Shown in pieces: positions 16,658-24,712 of a stretch of 64,000 nucleotides of DNA. A program made the translations under genes and the position numbers. The notes under the pieces are model-generated. The model was not told the origin of the DNA, searched no databases, and saw only the letters and a list, made by a program, of their open reading frames with translations. Every line of letters begins with the position of its first letter. Position 1 is the first letter of the stretch. Origin of the DNA: Bradyrhizobium australiense (GTDB lineage: Bacteria; Pseudomonadota; Alphaproteobacteria; Rhizobiales; Xanthobacteraceae); NCBI RefSeq assembly GCF_013114825.1, contig NZ_JAAVLX010000015.1:62001-126000 (forward strand), in the 5' to 3' direction.

Positions 16658-18304
16658 CTACGCCGGCCTGCTTGGCATATCCGAAAACCGTGTCAGCCAC
16701 GCCACCGGGCCAATGCTGGCGGCGACGATCAGAAGCGCTGCGAGCGCGCCTTCCTCGAAACTGCCACGGCTGGCGTACTGGTAGATCGAGGTCGCCAGCG
16801 TTTCGACATTGAGCGGCCGCAATAGCAGCGTTGCCGGCAATTCTTTCAGGCAGTCTACAAACACGACGATGACCGCGCCGAGCATGGCGGGACGCAAGAG
16901 CGGCAGATGGACCAGCCGCATCGTTGTGGTCTGGCCGGCGCCGACGGCGCGCGCACTGTCGTCGTAATCGCGCGGGATCCGCTCAAACCCCGCCTTGATG
17001 AATCCGGTCGGCACCGCCAGAAACCGGATCACATAGGCGATCACCACGGCAGCACCCGAGCCGATTACGATCAGTCCCGGCAGCGATCGTCCGAGCCATC
17101 CGGCGAGCGCGTTCAGCGCATTGTCGATCGCGAGCACCGGCGCGAGCAGGCCGAGCGCCAGCACCAGCCCCGGCAGGGCGTAGCCGGTCTGCGCCATGTT
17201 CATTGCGACGAAGCGCAGCGTACTCGGCCGCCAGCGCCAGGCCAAAATGGTCGCAAAGCCGAGCAGCAGCGCGGTCAGCGTGGCCAGGCTTGCGAAGGCT
17301 ACCGAGTTGAAGGCGTCGCGCCACAGCGCTACGTCGAAATTGGCGAAAAGCCCGCGCTTGAAGCTCTGCTGTGCGAGACACAAGAGCGGCACGAGAAATC
17401 CCAGCACGACGGGCAGCAAACAGGCCGCGAATGCACATCCGCCCTTGATGCCGGTGAGGGTGGTCCGCGGCGTGAGCCGCGGGCTTTCGGCGGAAAACTC
17501 CGTCGTGACGTTGCGCCGTCCGTAACGCTCGATTGCGATCAGGCCGGCCACGATCGCCAGCATGAAGCAGGACAACTGCGCGGCACCGGCAAGGCTGCCC
17601 CGGTTGAGCCAGGTCGTGAACACCGATACCGTGAGGGTACGGACACCCAGGTATTCGCTGGCGCCGATGTCGTTCAGCGTTTCCAGCGACACCAGCGCGA
17701 CGCCAACCGCCAGCGCGGGACGTGCCATCGGCAGCGAGATGCGCCAGAAGACGGTCCAGCGGCCGGCGCCGAGCGTCTTGGCGGCTTCGGCGAACTCCGC
17801 GCTCTGGAACTGAAACATCGTGCGCGCCGACAGATAGACGTAAGGGTAGAGCACCAGCGCGATGACGACGATCGCGCCGGGCATCGAGCGCAAATTCGGA
17901 AGCACGTGCACCGCGTCCTGCAGCGGAAGCCAGAGCGCGAGCGTCTTGTGGACCAGGCCCAGCGGCTCGAACAGGTCGACATAGACGTAAGCTGCGAGGT
18001 AGGTCGGAATCGAAAGCGGCAGCGGCAGCAGCCATAGCAGCATTTTCCGGCCGCGGAATTCATGCAGCGAAACCGTCCACGCCGCACCAGTGCCGATCGC
18101 AAGCGACAAGACGGCGACGCCGCCGAGCAGAAGCGCCGTGTCGAGAATGGTAGCCGGCAGCACGTAGTCGATCAGATGCCGCCAGACGTCAGGCGCCGGC
18201 TGCAACGCGAGCGCAATGATGGAGATGACGGGGGCTGCGACAAGAATGGCAGTCGCAACCGCAATCGCTGCCGCGATGCGGCCGGAGCGCGTGGCGCGAT
18301 TCAC
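16658..18304 (-). CDS. ferric-iron ABC transporter permease (FbpB/SfuB type)
   Basis: 548 residues from GTG 18304; the open frame upstream is only translation of a palindromic repeat, so I exclude it. It is a fused double permease with about twelve membrane segments and two EAA loops: FAEAAKTLGAGRWTVFWRIS in the first half and DSARAVGAGQTTTMRLVHLP in the second. This two-domain layout is typical of Fe3+ transport permeases. The binding protein is encoded 213 bp upstream on the same strand; no ATPase follows, so that subunit must come from elsewhere. Confidence 0.87.
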   Translation of the reverse strand: MNRATRSGRIAAAIAVATAILVAAPVISIIALALQPAPDVWRHLIDYVLPATILDTALLLGGVAVLSLAIGTGAAWTVSLHEFRGRKMLLWLLPLPLSIPTYLAAYVYVDLFEPLGLVHKTLALWLPLQDAVHVLPNLRSMPGAIVVIALVLYPYVYLSARTMFQFQSAEFAEAAKTLGAGRWTVFWRISLPMARPALAVGVALVSLETLNDIGASEYLGVRTLTVSVFTTWLNRGSLAGAAQLSCFMLAIVAGLIAIERYGRRNVTTEFSAESPRLTPRTTLTGIKGGCAFAACLLPVVLGFLVPLLCLAQQSFKRGLFANFDVALWRDAFNSVAFASLATLTALLLGFATILAWRWRPSTLRFVAMNMAQTGYALPGLVLALGLLAPVLAIDNALNALAGWLGRSLPGLIVIGSGAAVVIAYVIRFLAVPTGFIKAGFERIPRDYDDSARAVGAGQTTTMRLVHLPLLRPAMLGAVIVVFVDCLKELPATLLLRPLNVETLATSIYQYASRGSFEEGALAALLIVAASIGPVAWLTRFSDMPSRPA

Positions 18305-18356
18305 GTCCGCACACGTCGGCGAAATGAGCCGAGACCTATCCGCTTGTCGAGGTAGG

Positions 18357-18459
18357 CTCCCTCCCCCCTTGCGGGGGAGGGCTGGGGAGAGGGGTGGCGG
18401 CACCGGCAGTGCTTGTGGCTTACCCCTCTCTCTAACCCTCCCGCGCAAGGGGGGAGGGA
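18357..18459. repeat. large inverted repeat between iron-transport genes
   Basis: CTCCCCCCTTGCGGGGGAGG forms a local hairpin at the left; its counterpart, CCCTCCCGCGCAAGGGGGGAG, closes at the right, and GAGAGGGGT/ACCCCTCTC are nested inverted words. The element would fold into a long stem in the RNA between the binding-protein and permease reading frames and could cause differential expression. Typical Bradyrhizobium interspersed repeat. Confidence 0.75.
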
Positions 18460-18517
18460 ATGCAGTTGTATGCGCCGCGCGATCACAGCTCTATTTCGTC
18501 GAAGAATACGGCGCCGT

Positions 18518-19543
18518 TCAATTATCGAACCCGACCTTGTCCACCAGGGTCGAGGCCGCCTTGCGGTTGCCGGCGATCTTGGCGATCGGCAGCGGGTCGG
18601 CGACGAGCTTGCCGTAGCCCGCAATCGTCGGGTTGACGGCGACGCCGGCGCGAACCGGATATTCGTAGTTGGAATCGGCGTAGATCTGCTGCGCCTTCTC
18701 ACCGGCGAGCCATTCGATCAGCTTAACGCCATTGGCCTTGTTCGGCGCATGCTTTGCCAGCAGCACACCCGAGAGATTGACATGGGTGCCGCCGCCCTCG
18801 AACGTCGGCAGGATCACCTTGGTGGCTTCCGCCCACGGCTTCTTCTCGGGATCGTTGTTCATCATCAGCGCCCAGTAATAGGTGTTGCCGATGCCGATGT
18901 CGCACTTGCCGGCGGCTACGTCGCGCGCCGCCTCGCGGTCGCCGCCGGACGGCTTCTGCGCCAGATTGGCCTTTACGCCGCGCAGCCATTCCTCGGCCTT
19001 GGCCTCGCCGTACTTGGCGGTATACGCCGCGAACAGCCCGTTATTGTAGATGTGCTGGCCGGAGCGGATGCAGATCTTGCCCTTCCACTTGGGATCGGCG
19101 AGCTCTTCATAGGTGATCTTGTCCTGCTTGACGCGGTCCTTCGAGGCGTAGATCACGCGCGCGCGCATCGAAATGCCGGCCCAGTGTCCATCGGGATCGC
19201 GATATTGCGGCGGCACGATCTCGTCTATCACCACCGATTTGATCGGCTGGGTGACGCCGGCCTGCACGGCCTCGTCAATGCGGCCGATGTCGACCGTCAA
19301 GAGCACGTCGGCGGGGCTGTTGGCGCCTTCCGCCTTCATGCGCTGCTCGAGACCAGAGCTCGCCGAGACGACATTGACCTTGATGCCGGTGTCCTTGCTG
19401 AACGCATCGAACAGCGGCTGGATCAGCTTGGTTTCGCGGTAGGTGTAGACATTGACCTCGCCGTCGGCGGACGCCGTCGAGGCTCCGAACGCGGTAAAAC
19501 AAAGCAAAGCTACGGTTGCGGAGGTAGCGCGAATATTCATCAT
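18518..19543 (-). CDS. ferric-iron ABC transporter substrate-binding protein (FutA/FbpA type)
   Basis: 341 residues with a signal peptide (about 1-27, ending STASA). The mature start is DGEVNVYTYRETKLIQPLFD, followed by FSKDTGIKVNVVSASSGLEQ, the FutA/FbpA opening. Tyrosines typical of iron coordination are present, including the paired Tyr in GIGNTYYWALM. It captures Fe3+ in the periplasm. Two Irr-box-like elements lie about 95-130 bp upstream of the ATG. The permease is downstream; the ATPase is missing locally. Confidence 0.9.
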   Translation of the reverse strand: MMNIRATSATVALLCFTAFGASTASADGEVNVYTYRETKLIQPLFDAFSKDTGIKVNVVSASSGLEQRMKAEGANSPADVLLTVDIGRIDEAVQAGVTQPIKSVVIDEIVPPQYRDPDGHWAGISMRARVIYASKDRVKQDKITYEELADPKWKGKICIRSGQHIYNNGLFAAYTAKYGEAKAEEWLRGVKANLAQKPSGGDREAARDVAAGKCDIGIGNTYYWALMMNNDPEKKPWAEATKVILPTFEGGGTHVNLSGVLLAKHAPNKANGVKLIEWLAGEKAQQIYADSNYEYPVRAGVAVNPTIAGYGKLVADPLPIAKIAGNRKAASTLVDKVGFDN

Positions 19544-19634
19544 GGAAGCTGCCCGACAAAGCTGGTGAAGATGCCGGTTTCAGTAGCGCAGTGGCTGCCG
19601 TGCCGTCAGCGACGCTATGTCGCGAATGCCTCGA

Positions 19635-19675
19635 TTTAGAGCGATTCCAGCATCCTGACTTAGAGTGATTCCAGA
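19635..19675. promoter_or_regulatory. two tandem Irr-box-like elements upstream of the iron transporter
   Basis: TTTAGAGCGATTCCAGC (19635-19651) and CTTAGAGTGATTCCAGA (19659-19675) are near-identical 17-mers, 24 bp apart. Each resembles the TTAGAA-n3-TTCTAA dyad bound by the iron regulator Irr in Rhizobiales, with mismatches in each half. Placement upstream of a ferric-iron binding-protein gene supports the idea; the match is imperfect. Confidence 0.4.
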
Positions 19676-19719
19676 ATGCGCAAACTGCGATACCGGCTCG
19701 CGCTTGGCCGCGGCCCGAT

Positions 19720-20685
19720 CTATCGGCGCTCAATGGGGCGATCGAAATTGACGGCGGCTGTGTTGCCGCCGCTGATGATGACGGCAATGCGTTCGCCGGC
19801 GGCGGGCTTGTAGGCCCCCGACAGGATCGCGGAAAATGCTGCTGCGCCGCCCGGTTCTGCAACAATGCGCAAGGCGCGCCAAAGCGTCGCCTGTGCGTCG
19901 GCGATGGCGGCGTCGGAAACCAGTACGGTCTGTCGCGCGTATTTCTGTACGATCGGGAATACCTTTTCGCCGACGCGCCGCGGCGCCAGCGAATCTGCAG
20001 CCAGCCCGCCGGCCTCCGCATCGATCGGATGGCCGGCTTCAAAGGCCCTGGTCAACGTGGGCGATGCGAGTGGCTCGACGCCAACCACCTTGACGCGGCC
20101 GGCATACCAGGCCGCAATCCCGGCGATCAGCCCGCCGCCGCCCACCGACACGAGCAGAGTGTCGATATCCGCTGCCTGCTCCGAGAGCTCAAGGCCGACC
20201 GTTCCCTGTCCCGTGATGGTTTCCTTCTGGTCGAAGGCCGGCACTGGCAGTGCGCCGGTTTGTTGCGCCCATATCTCGCTGGCCGCAAGCGCGTCGGCAT
20301 AGCGATCGCCCTCGATCGCGAGATCGGCGCCATAGTCGCGGATACGTTGCACCTTCGCCGGCGAAGAGACGCTCGGAACGAAAATCTTGGCCCATTTTCC
20401 TAGCCTCATCGCGGCATAGGCGACTGCCGCGCCATGGTTGCCGCCCGACGCCGCGACGACACCGGCCTGCGGTACATCGCGGGTCAATAGATTGGCAAAA
20501 GCGCCGCGCGCCTTGAACGAGCCGGAGTGCTGAAGCAGCTCCAGCTTGAGCGTCAGAGTATGATCGGGAAGCCCAAATTCGGCGCCATCGACCTCGACGA
20601 CCGGCGTCCGCCGGATAAAGGGCCGAATGAGCCGCTCGCATTGCGCGATCGTTTCCGGGGTTACGGCATCTACCGGCGCATCCAT
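19720..20685 (-). CDS. threonine/serine dehydratase-like PLP enzyme
   Basis: 321 residues. Fold-type II PLP enzyme: the Schiff-base lysine is K58 in SGSFKARGAF; the phosphate cradle is VGGGGLIAGIAA; ASGGNHGAAVAYAA is the substrate/PLP loop. Without a C-terminal ACT domain it resembles catabolic threonine dehydratases, serine dehydratases or racemases. It would deaminate threonine or serine to a 2-oxoacid plus ammonia. It is divergent from the ArsR gene, 56 bp away, and may be controlled by it. Confidence 0.82.
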   Translation of the reverse strand: MDAPVDAVTPETIAQCERLIRPFIRRTPVVEVDGAEFGLPDHTLTLKLELLQHSGSFKARGAFANLLTRDVPQAGVVAASGGNHGAAVAYAAMRLGKWAKIFVPSVSSPAKVQRIRDYGADLAIEGDRYADALAASEIWAQQTGALPVPAFDQKETITGQGTVGLELSEQAADIDTLLVSVGGGGLIAGIAAWYAGRVKVVGVEPLASPTLTRAFEAGHPIDAEAGGLAADSLAPRRVGEKVFPIVQKYARQTVLVSDAAIADAQATLWRALRIVAEPGGAAAFSAILSGAYKPAAGERIAVIISGGNTAAVNFDRPIERR

Positions 20686-20707
20686 TGCAAGGCACTCCCG
20701 CGACGCA

Positions 20708-20738
20708 TTGACATAGATTAGCCATTTAGCTAATTAGC
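20708..20738 (+). promoter_or_regulatory. ArsR promoter with GCTAATTAGC operator; predicted leaderless transcript
   Basis: TTGACA (20708-20713), a 17-bp spacer, then TAATTA (20731-20736). Transcription should begin about 6-7 nt later, at the ATG 20742 itself, and no ribosome site precedes the ATG. A perfect 10-bp palindrome GCTAATTAGC (20729-20738) covers the -10 box and could be the ArsR operator, giving autorepression. Confidence 0.55.
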
Positions 20739-20741
20739 AAT

Positions 20742-21059
20742 ATGCCCTTTCTGGAAGACGACGTCGAGTCAGCTTTTCGCGCGCTCGCCAGCGATCGGCG
20801 GCTCTTGATCCTGGAGTGGCTGAAACGCCCCCGGGCACATTTTCCCGAGCAGGTCGATGGCGATCTCGTCAAGGACGGGGTCTGCGGGGTGTTGATCGCC
20901 GAGAAGCTCGGCGTCAGCCAGCCCACCGTGAGCGAGCATATGAAAATTCTATCGCAGGCAGGATTGGTGAGCGCCAAGCGCGTCAAGCAGTGGACGTTCT
21001 ACAAGCGCGACGAAGCGCACATCACGAAGCTGAAGGCGGCCATGCTCGCGAAGATCTGA
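20742..21059 (+). CDS. ArsR-family winged-helix transcriptional regulator
   Basis: 105 residues. AFRALASDRRLLILEWLKRP opens the ArsR fold; EKLGVSQPTVSEHMKILSQA is the recognition helix-turn-helix; KQWTFYKRDEAHI is the wing. There is no obvious metal-binding Cys cluster (one Cys near GVCGVLIAE), so a metal ligand is not indicated. The start ATG appears to coincide with the transcription start. It is divergent from the dehydratase gene, a plausible target together with itself. Confidence 0.85.
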   Translation: MPFLEDDVESAFRALASDRRLLILEWLKRPRAHFPEQVDGDLVKDGVCGVLIAEKLGVSQPTVSEHMKILSQAGLVSAKRVKQWTFYKRDEAHITKLKAAMLAKI

Positions 21060-21186
21060 GGTTCGGTCTTGCTCGGGCGCCGCCGTCTGCGAACGCCGGC
21101 ATTGCCGATATTTTGAGCAGCGCGGCGCACCTTATCCGTTCGACCTTGGCATCATCCGTGCCTAGTCTTGGCCAACAAGGAGATGA

Positions 21187-21678
21187 ATGCCGATGCGCGC
21201 GGTGCTGGACTACTGTACCGGAGGGACGAAACGAACAATGCCGGCCGGCACGCTCGTGCTCCATGAAGGCAGCAAGACCGGACATCTGTTCGTGCTGCTG
21301 GAAGGACGGCTGGAGGTCATCAAGGGCGACAGCGTCGTCGCCGTCCTAACCGAGCCCGGGGCGATGCTGGGCGAGATGTCGGTGCTGCTCGAGCAGCCGC
21401 ATACCGCGACCGTGCGTGCCGCCGTCGATTCCGTCGTCTACGAGTTCGACGACGCCGCCGCGTTCCTGCGCGACGAGCCGGCGGTGGCGCTGTTGATCGC
21501 GCGCTTGCTGGCGCAACGCCTCAACGTCGCCAACACCTATCTGGCCGACCTGATGCACCAATATGCCGGTCAGGGTAATCATCTCTCGATGGTCGGCGAA
21601 CTCCTGCAGAGCATGATCAACCTGCCACCGACGCAGGTCTCGCCAGGCTCGGATCGGCAATCCGACCCAAGGATTTGA
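21187..21678 (+). CDS. cyclic nucleotide-binding-fold protein without HTH
   Basis: 163 residues, starting at ATG 21187 after AAGGAGATGA. It is a single CAP-type effector domain: GTLVLHEGSKTGHLFVLLEG (beta roll) and phosphate-binding cassette GEMSVLLEQPHTATVRA (62-78). The CRP arginine-serine pair that contacts the cyclic phosphate is replaced by His72-Thr73, so cAMP binding is uncertain. No DNA-binding domain follows. Its last 62 bp overlap the convergent phosphoesterase gene. Confidence 0.78.
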   Translation: MPMRAVLDYCTGGTKRTMPAGTLVLHEGSKTGHLFVLLEGRLEVIKGDSVVAVLTEPGAMLGEMSVLLEQPHTATVRAAVDSVVYEFDDAAAFLRDEPAVALLIARLLAQRLNVANTYLADLMHQYAGQGNHLSMVGELLQSMINLPPTQVSPGSDRQSDPRI

Positions 21679-22444
21679 GCCACGCTGGAACGATCGTGAC
21701 CGGCGCGGCGGGCCGCTGCAAGGGCGCCTTGAGATCGATGCAATGAGCCTCGCCTGCCGGCAGCCAGAACGCCGTACCCTCATCAAGATCGAGCACGATA
21801 TAAACCGGCGGGCGACCAGGCTGTAACCCGGCATTGAACACCCAGGTTGGGCCCAGGCGGTCGAACCACGAACCATCCGAAATGAATGGCGACTGATGCA
21901 CGTGGCCCGAGATCACTATCGACGGCTGATACTGCGCGATCCATTGCACCAGTTCGACGTCGCCGAAGAACCGCTTGCCGCCCCAGCTCGTCGGCGAATT
22001 CGCCGGCGGCGCGTGGTGCACCCAGATCCAGCGTGACGCCCGCGCTGCCGCGGCGTCGCGAAGCTGGGATTCGATGCGGCTCTTGACCAGCGGCCCGTCC
22101 CACCACGGACATACCGTGAAGCCGACATCGCCGACGGTCAGGCTATCGCCGTCGCAGGCGATGCCGAGCTCGCGAACCTCGCCGATCCAGCGCGCGATCT
22201 TCTCGCCTTCCGTGCTGCGCTCGTCGAGATCGTGATTGCCGGAGCAGAGAATGACGCGCGTCATGCCTGACAGCCGCGACAGGTATTTTTTCACCACCAG
22301 GATCTGCGCGCGGAAATCGACTGATGATCCGATGTCGAGCGCATCGCCGGCGAAAATGACGACGTCGAACTCAGGAGCTGCCGCGAGCAGCCAGTCGAAC
22401 TGCGGCAACGAATAATGCAAATCGGCAACGACAAGACAGCGCAT
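21617..22444 (-). CDS. calcineurin-like metallophosphoesterase
   Basis: 275 residues. The five metal-binding blocks are visible: DLH (8-10), GDALD, GNHDLD, WVHHAPP and GHVHQSP. These bind a dinuclear metal centre that hydrolyses phosphoesters; the substrate is not deducible. No signal peptide, so cytoplasmic. The 3' end overlaps the cyclic-nucleotide-fold gene tail-to-tail by 62 bp. Confidence 0.87.
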   Translation of the reverse strand: MRCLVVADLHYSLPQFDWLLAAAPEFDVVIFAGDALDIGSSVDFRAQILVVKKYLSRLSGMTRVILCSGNHDLDERSTEGEKIARWIGEVRELGIACDGDSLTVGDVGFTVCPWWDGPLVKSRIESQLRDAAAARASRWIWVHHAPPANSPTSWGGKRFFGDVELVQWIAQYQPSIVISGHVHQSPFISDGSWFDRLGPTWVFNAGLQPGRPPVYIVLDLDEGTAFWLPAGEAHCIDLKAPLQRPAAPVTIVPAWLKSLGRIADPSLARPASVAG

Positions 22445-22590
22445 AAAAAATCAAAGTCCAAAATGCGAAGGAACAGGCGCGCGCCGGGGGATGTGTTCAG
22501 GCAGACAGAATTCGAGCAAGAATTGTGCCGGTCGTGATCGTTAAAGCGGTATTCCGGGGTAGTTCTACTGCGTCATAGCCGCTCGCACAG

Positions 22591-22714
22591 CTTATCCTGA
22601 GGAGCCGCGTAGCGGCGTCTCGAAGGATGTAGGCCACAGACGGGCCGCATGGTTCGAGACGCGCAGAGCCTGCTACGCGCGGACCCGTTGGCGCGCCTCA
22701 CCATGAGGGGCTTA
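22591..22714. repeat. dispersed repeat, family B (CCTGAGGAG.../CACCATGAGG)
   Basis: CTTATCCTGAGGAGCCGCG at the left and GCGCCTCACCATGAGGGGC at the right, with GTCTCGAAGGATG and GGTTCGAGACGC inverted inside. Related copies lie at 27286-27369 and 47683-47780. It sits after the phosphoesterase start region and downstream of tctA. Confidence 0.7.
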
Positions 22715-22727
22715 TGACGCAGAAGGG

Positions 22728-24227
22728 TTAGTCCTCGCTCGCCTTGAACCGGCCGAGTCCCTTCAGCACGAACGGCGCCAATAGCGCGATCAGGGCAATG
22801 CCGAGCAGCGTAGCCGACATCGAACTTTGCAGCAGCACCAGAGGATCGCCGAGGCTGATGGCGAGCGCGCGGCGCAACTGGCTTTCGGCGATCGGCCCGA
22901 GGATGAGACCGACGACGACAGGCGCGATCGGAAAATCGAACCGGCGCATCAGAAAGCCCAGCACGCCAAAACCCGCCAGCATCGACAGCTCGACCACCGA
23001 GGGCTTTGCCGCGATGGTGCCCATCGTCGCGAAGACGAGAATCCCGGCGTACAGCCATGGCTGCGGGATCGCGAGCAGTTTTACCCACAGCCCGACCAGT
23101 GGCAGGTTTAGCACCAGCAGCATGACGTTGGCGATGAACAGGCTGGCGATCAGGCCCCATACGAGATCGGGCCGCTCGGCAAACAGCAGCGGTCCCGGGT
23201 TCAGCCCGTATTGCTGAAAGCCCGCCAGCATCATCGCAGCCGTTGCCGAGGTAGGCAGGCCCAGCGTCAGCAGAGGCACGAGCGTGCCGGCGGCGGAAGC
23301 GTTGTTGGCGGCTTCCGGCCCGGCAACGCCTTCGATCGCGCCCTTGCCGAATTCCTCGGGATGTTTGGTCAGCCGCTTCTCGGTGGAATAGGACAGGAAT
23401 GTCGGAATTTCCGCGCCGCCGGCCGGCAGCGCGCCGATTGGAAAGCCGAACATCGTCCCGCGCAGCCACGGTTTCCATGACCGCTTCCAGTCCTCTTTCG
23501 TCATCCACAGCGAGCCGCGCACCGGCTCGATCTTCTCCTCGGCGTGATGGCGGCGCGAGGCGACGTAGAGCGCTTCGCCCAGGGCGAACAGACCGACCGC
23601 CAGCGTCGTCACTTCGACGCCGTCGAGCAGTTCGGGAATGCCGAACGCGAGACGGGCCTGACCGGTGAGCTTGTCGATGCCGATTAGCCCGAGCGTCAGC
23701 CCGACAAACAGGCTGGTCAGCCCGCGGATCGGCGAATCGCCGAAGGTCGCGGACACCGTGACGAAAGCCACGCACATCAGCGCGAAGTAATCCTCAGGCC
23801 CAAAGCGCACCGCAAAATCCACCAGCCACGGTGCGAGAAAAGCCAGGCCGATCGTGGCAATCGTGCCCGCAACGAATGAGCCGATCGCCGAGGTCGCCAG
23901 CGCCGGACCGCCGCGACCGGCCTTGGCCATCTTGTTGCCCTCGAGCGCGGTCGCCATGGACGCGCTCTCGCCGGGTGTGTTGATAAGAATGGCGGTGGTC
24001 GATCCGCCATACATGCCGCCGTAATAGATTCCGGCGAACATGATCAGCGAGCCGCCGGGATCGAGCTTGTAGGTCACGGGCAGCAGCAATGCGACCGTGA
24101 GTGCAGGCCCGATGCCGGGCAGCACGCCCACGGCGGTGCCGAGAAATACGCCGATCAGCGCATACAGCAGGTTCATCGGCTGGACGGCGACGGCCATGCC
24201 ATGCGCAAGCGCAGCGAAGGTTTCCAT
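22728..24227 (-). CDS. tctA: tripartite tricarboxylate transporter permease, large subunit TctA
   Basis: 499 residues from ATG 24227 (METFAALAHG). The frame is open further upstream, but there it only shadows tctB. About twelve membrane segments; signatures GTAVGVLPGIGPALTVALLL, YYGGMYGGSTTAILINTPGE and LGLPTSATAAMMLAGF are diagnostic of TctA. Together with TctB it forms a secondary transporter for citrate-like carboxylates fed by the TctC binding protein. Start and tctB stop overlap (TAATG). Confidence 0.93.
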   Translation of the reverse strand: METFAALAHGMAVAVQPMNLLYALIGVFLGTAVGVLPGIGPALTVALLLPVTYKLDPGGSLIMFAGIYYGGMYGGSTTAILINTPGESASMATALEGNKMAKAGRGGPALATSAIGSFVAGTIATIGLAFLAPWLVDFAVRFGPEDYFALMCVAFVTVSATFGDSPIRGLTSLFVGLTLGLIGIDKLTGQARLAFGIPELLDGVEVTTLAVGLFALGEALYVASRRHHAEEKIEPVRGSLWMTKEDWKRSWKPWLRGTMFGFPIGALPAGGAEIPTFLSYSTEKRLTKHPEEFGKGAIEGVAGPEAANNASAAGTLVPLLTLGLPTSATAAMMLAGFQQYGLNPGPLLFAERPDLVWGLIASLFIANVMLLVLNLPLVGLWVKLLAIPQPWLYAGILVFATMGTIAAKPSVVELSMLAGFGVLGFLMRRFDFPIAPVVVGLILGPIAESQLRRALAISLGDPLVLLQSSMSATLLGIALIALLAPFVLKGLGRFKASED

Positions 24228-24712
24228 TACAGCAGTCTTTCCAGAGGCCCGGTCGGGAGGCTCAACGTCAGCAGCCGATCGAAAGCGAGATAGATCAGGG
24301 TGCTCATCACGAGTGCGATGGCGGAGTCGGCGAGAATGGCGCGGCGTCCAAACGCTGCGGAGGTGGTGACGAACAGCGCCGACGTCGCAAGGATGAAGCC
24401 GCCGCCGAGGCCGATGATGGCGATCAGCAGCACAAGTCCGCCGAGGATTAAAAGCACCGCCCTGGGATCGGCGCTCTCGCGCGGCGGCAGGTTGCCGCGC
24501 AAGGCATCGATCAGGTTGGCGATCGCGAGAATGCCGAGCCCGACCGCGACGACGACCGGCATCGCCTCCGGCCCCATGCCGTACATCGTGGTGGTTGCGA
24601 GTTGCCTTGCGTCCCACACCAGCACGCCAGCCAGCACCGCAAGCGCCGCGGCAATGACCAGGCCAGCGCGATCGATGCGCCGCGACGCTTCACCCTGCGG
24701 AAGGTCCGTCAT
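24227..24712 (-). CDS. tctB: tripartite tricarboxylate transporter small membrane subunit TctB
   Basis: 161 residues with four hydrophobic segments (AGLVIAAALAVLAGVLVWDA onward) and the family ending with two closely spaced helices (FGRRAILADSAIALVMSTLI). Its ATG overlaps the tctC stop by 4 bp and its stop overlaps the tctA start, so the three genes are coupled in the order C-B-A. Confidence 0.85.
   Translation of the reverse strand: MTDLPQGEASRRIDRAGLVIAAALAVLAGVLVWDARQLATTTMYGMGPEAMPVVVAVGLGILAIANLIDALRGNLPPRESADPRAVLLILGGLVLLIAIIGLGGGFILATSALFVTTSAAFGRRAILADSAIALVMSTLIYLAFDRLLTLSLPTGPLERLL

Noticed and set aside
18305..18448. 48-residue extension of the iron permease
   Set aside because: It is translation of the inverted repeat at 18357-18459; GTG 18304 gives the expected permease start.
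22573..23775. 400-codon frame antiparallel in another register to tctA
   Set aside because: Shadow of the TctA gene; Arg-rich, no motif, no ribosome site.
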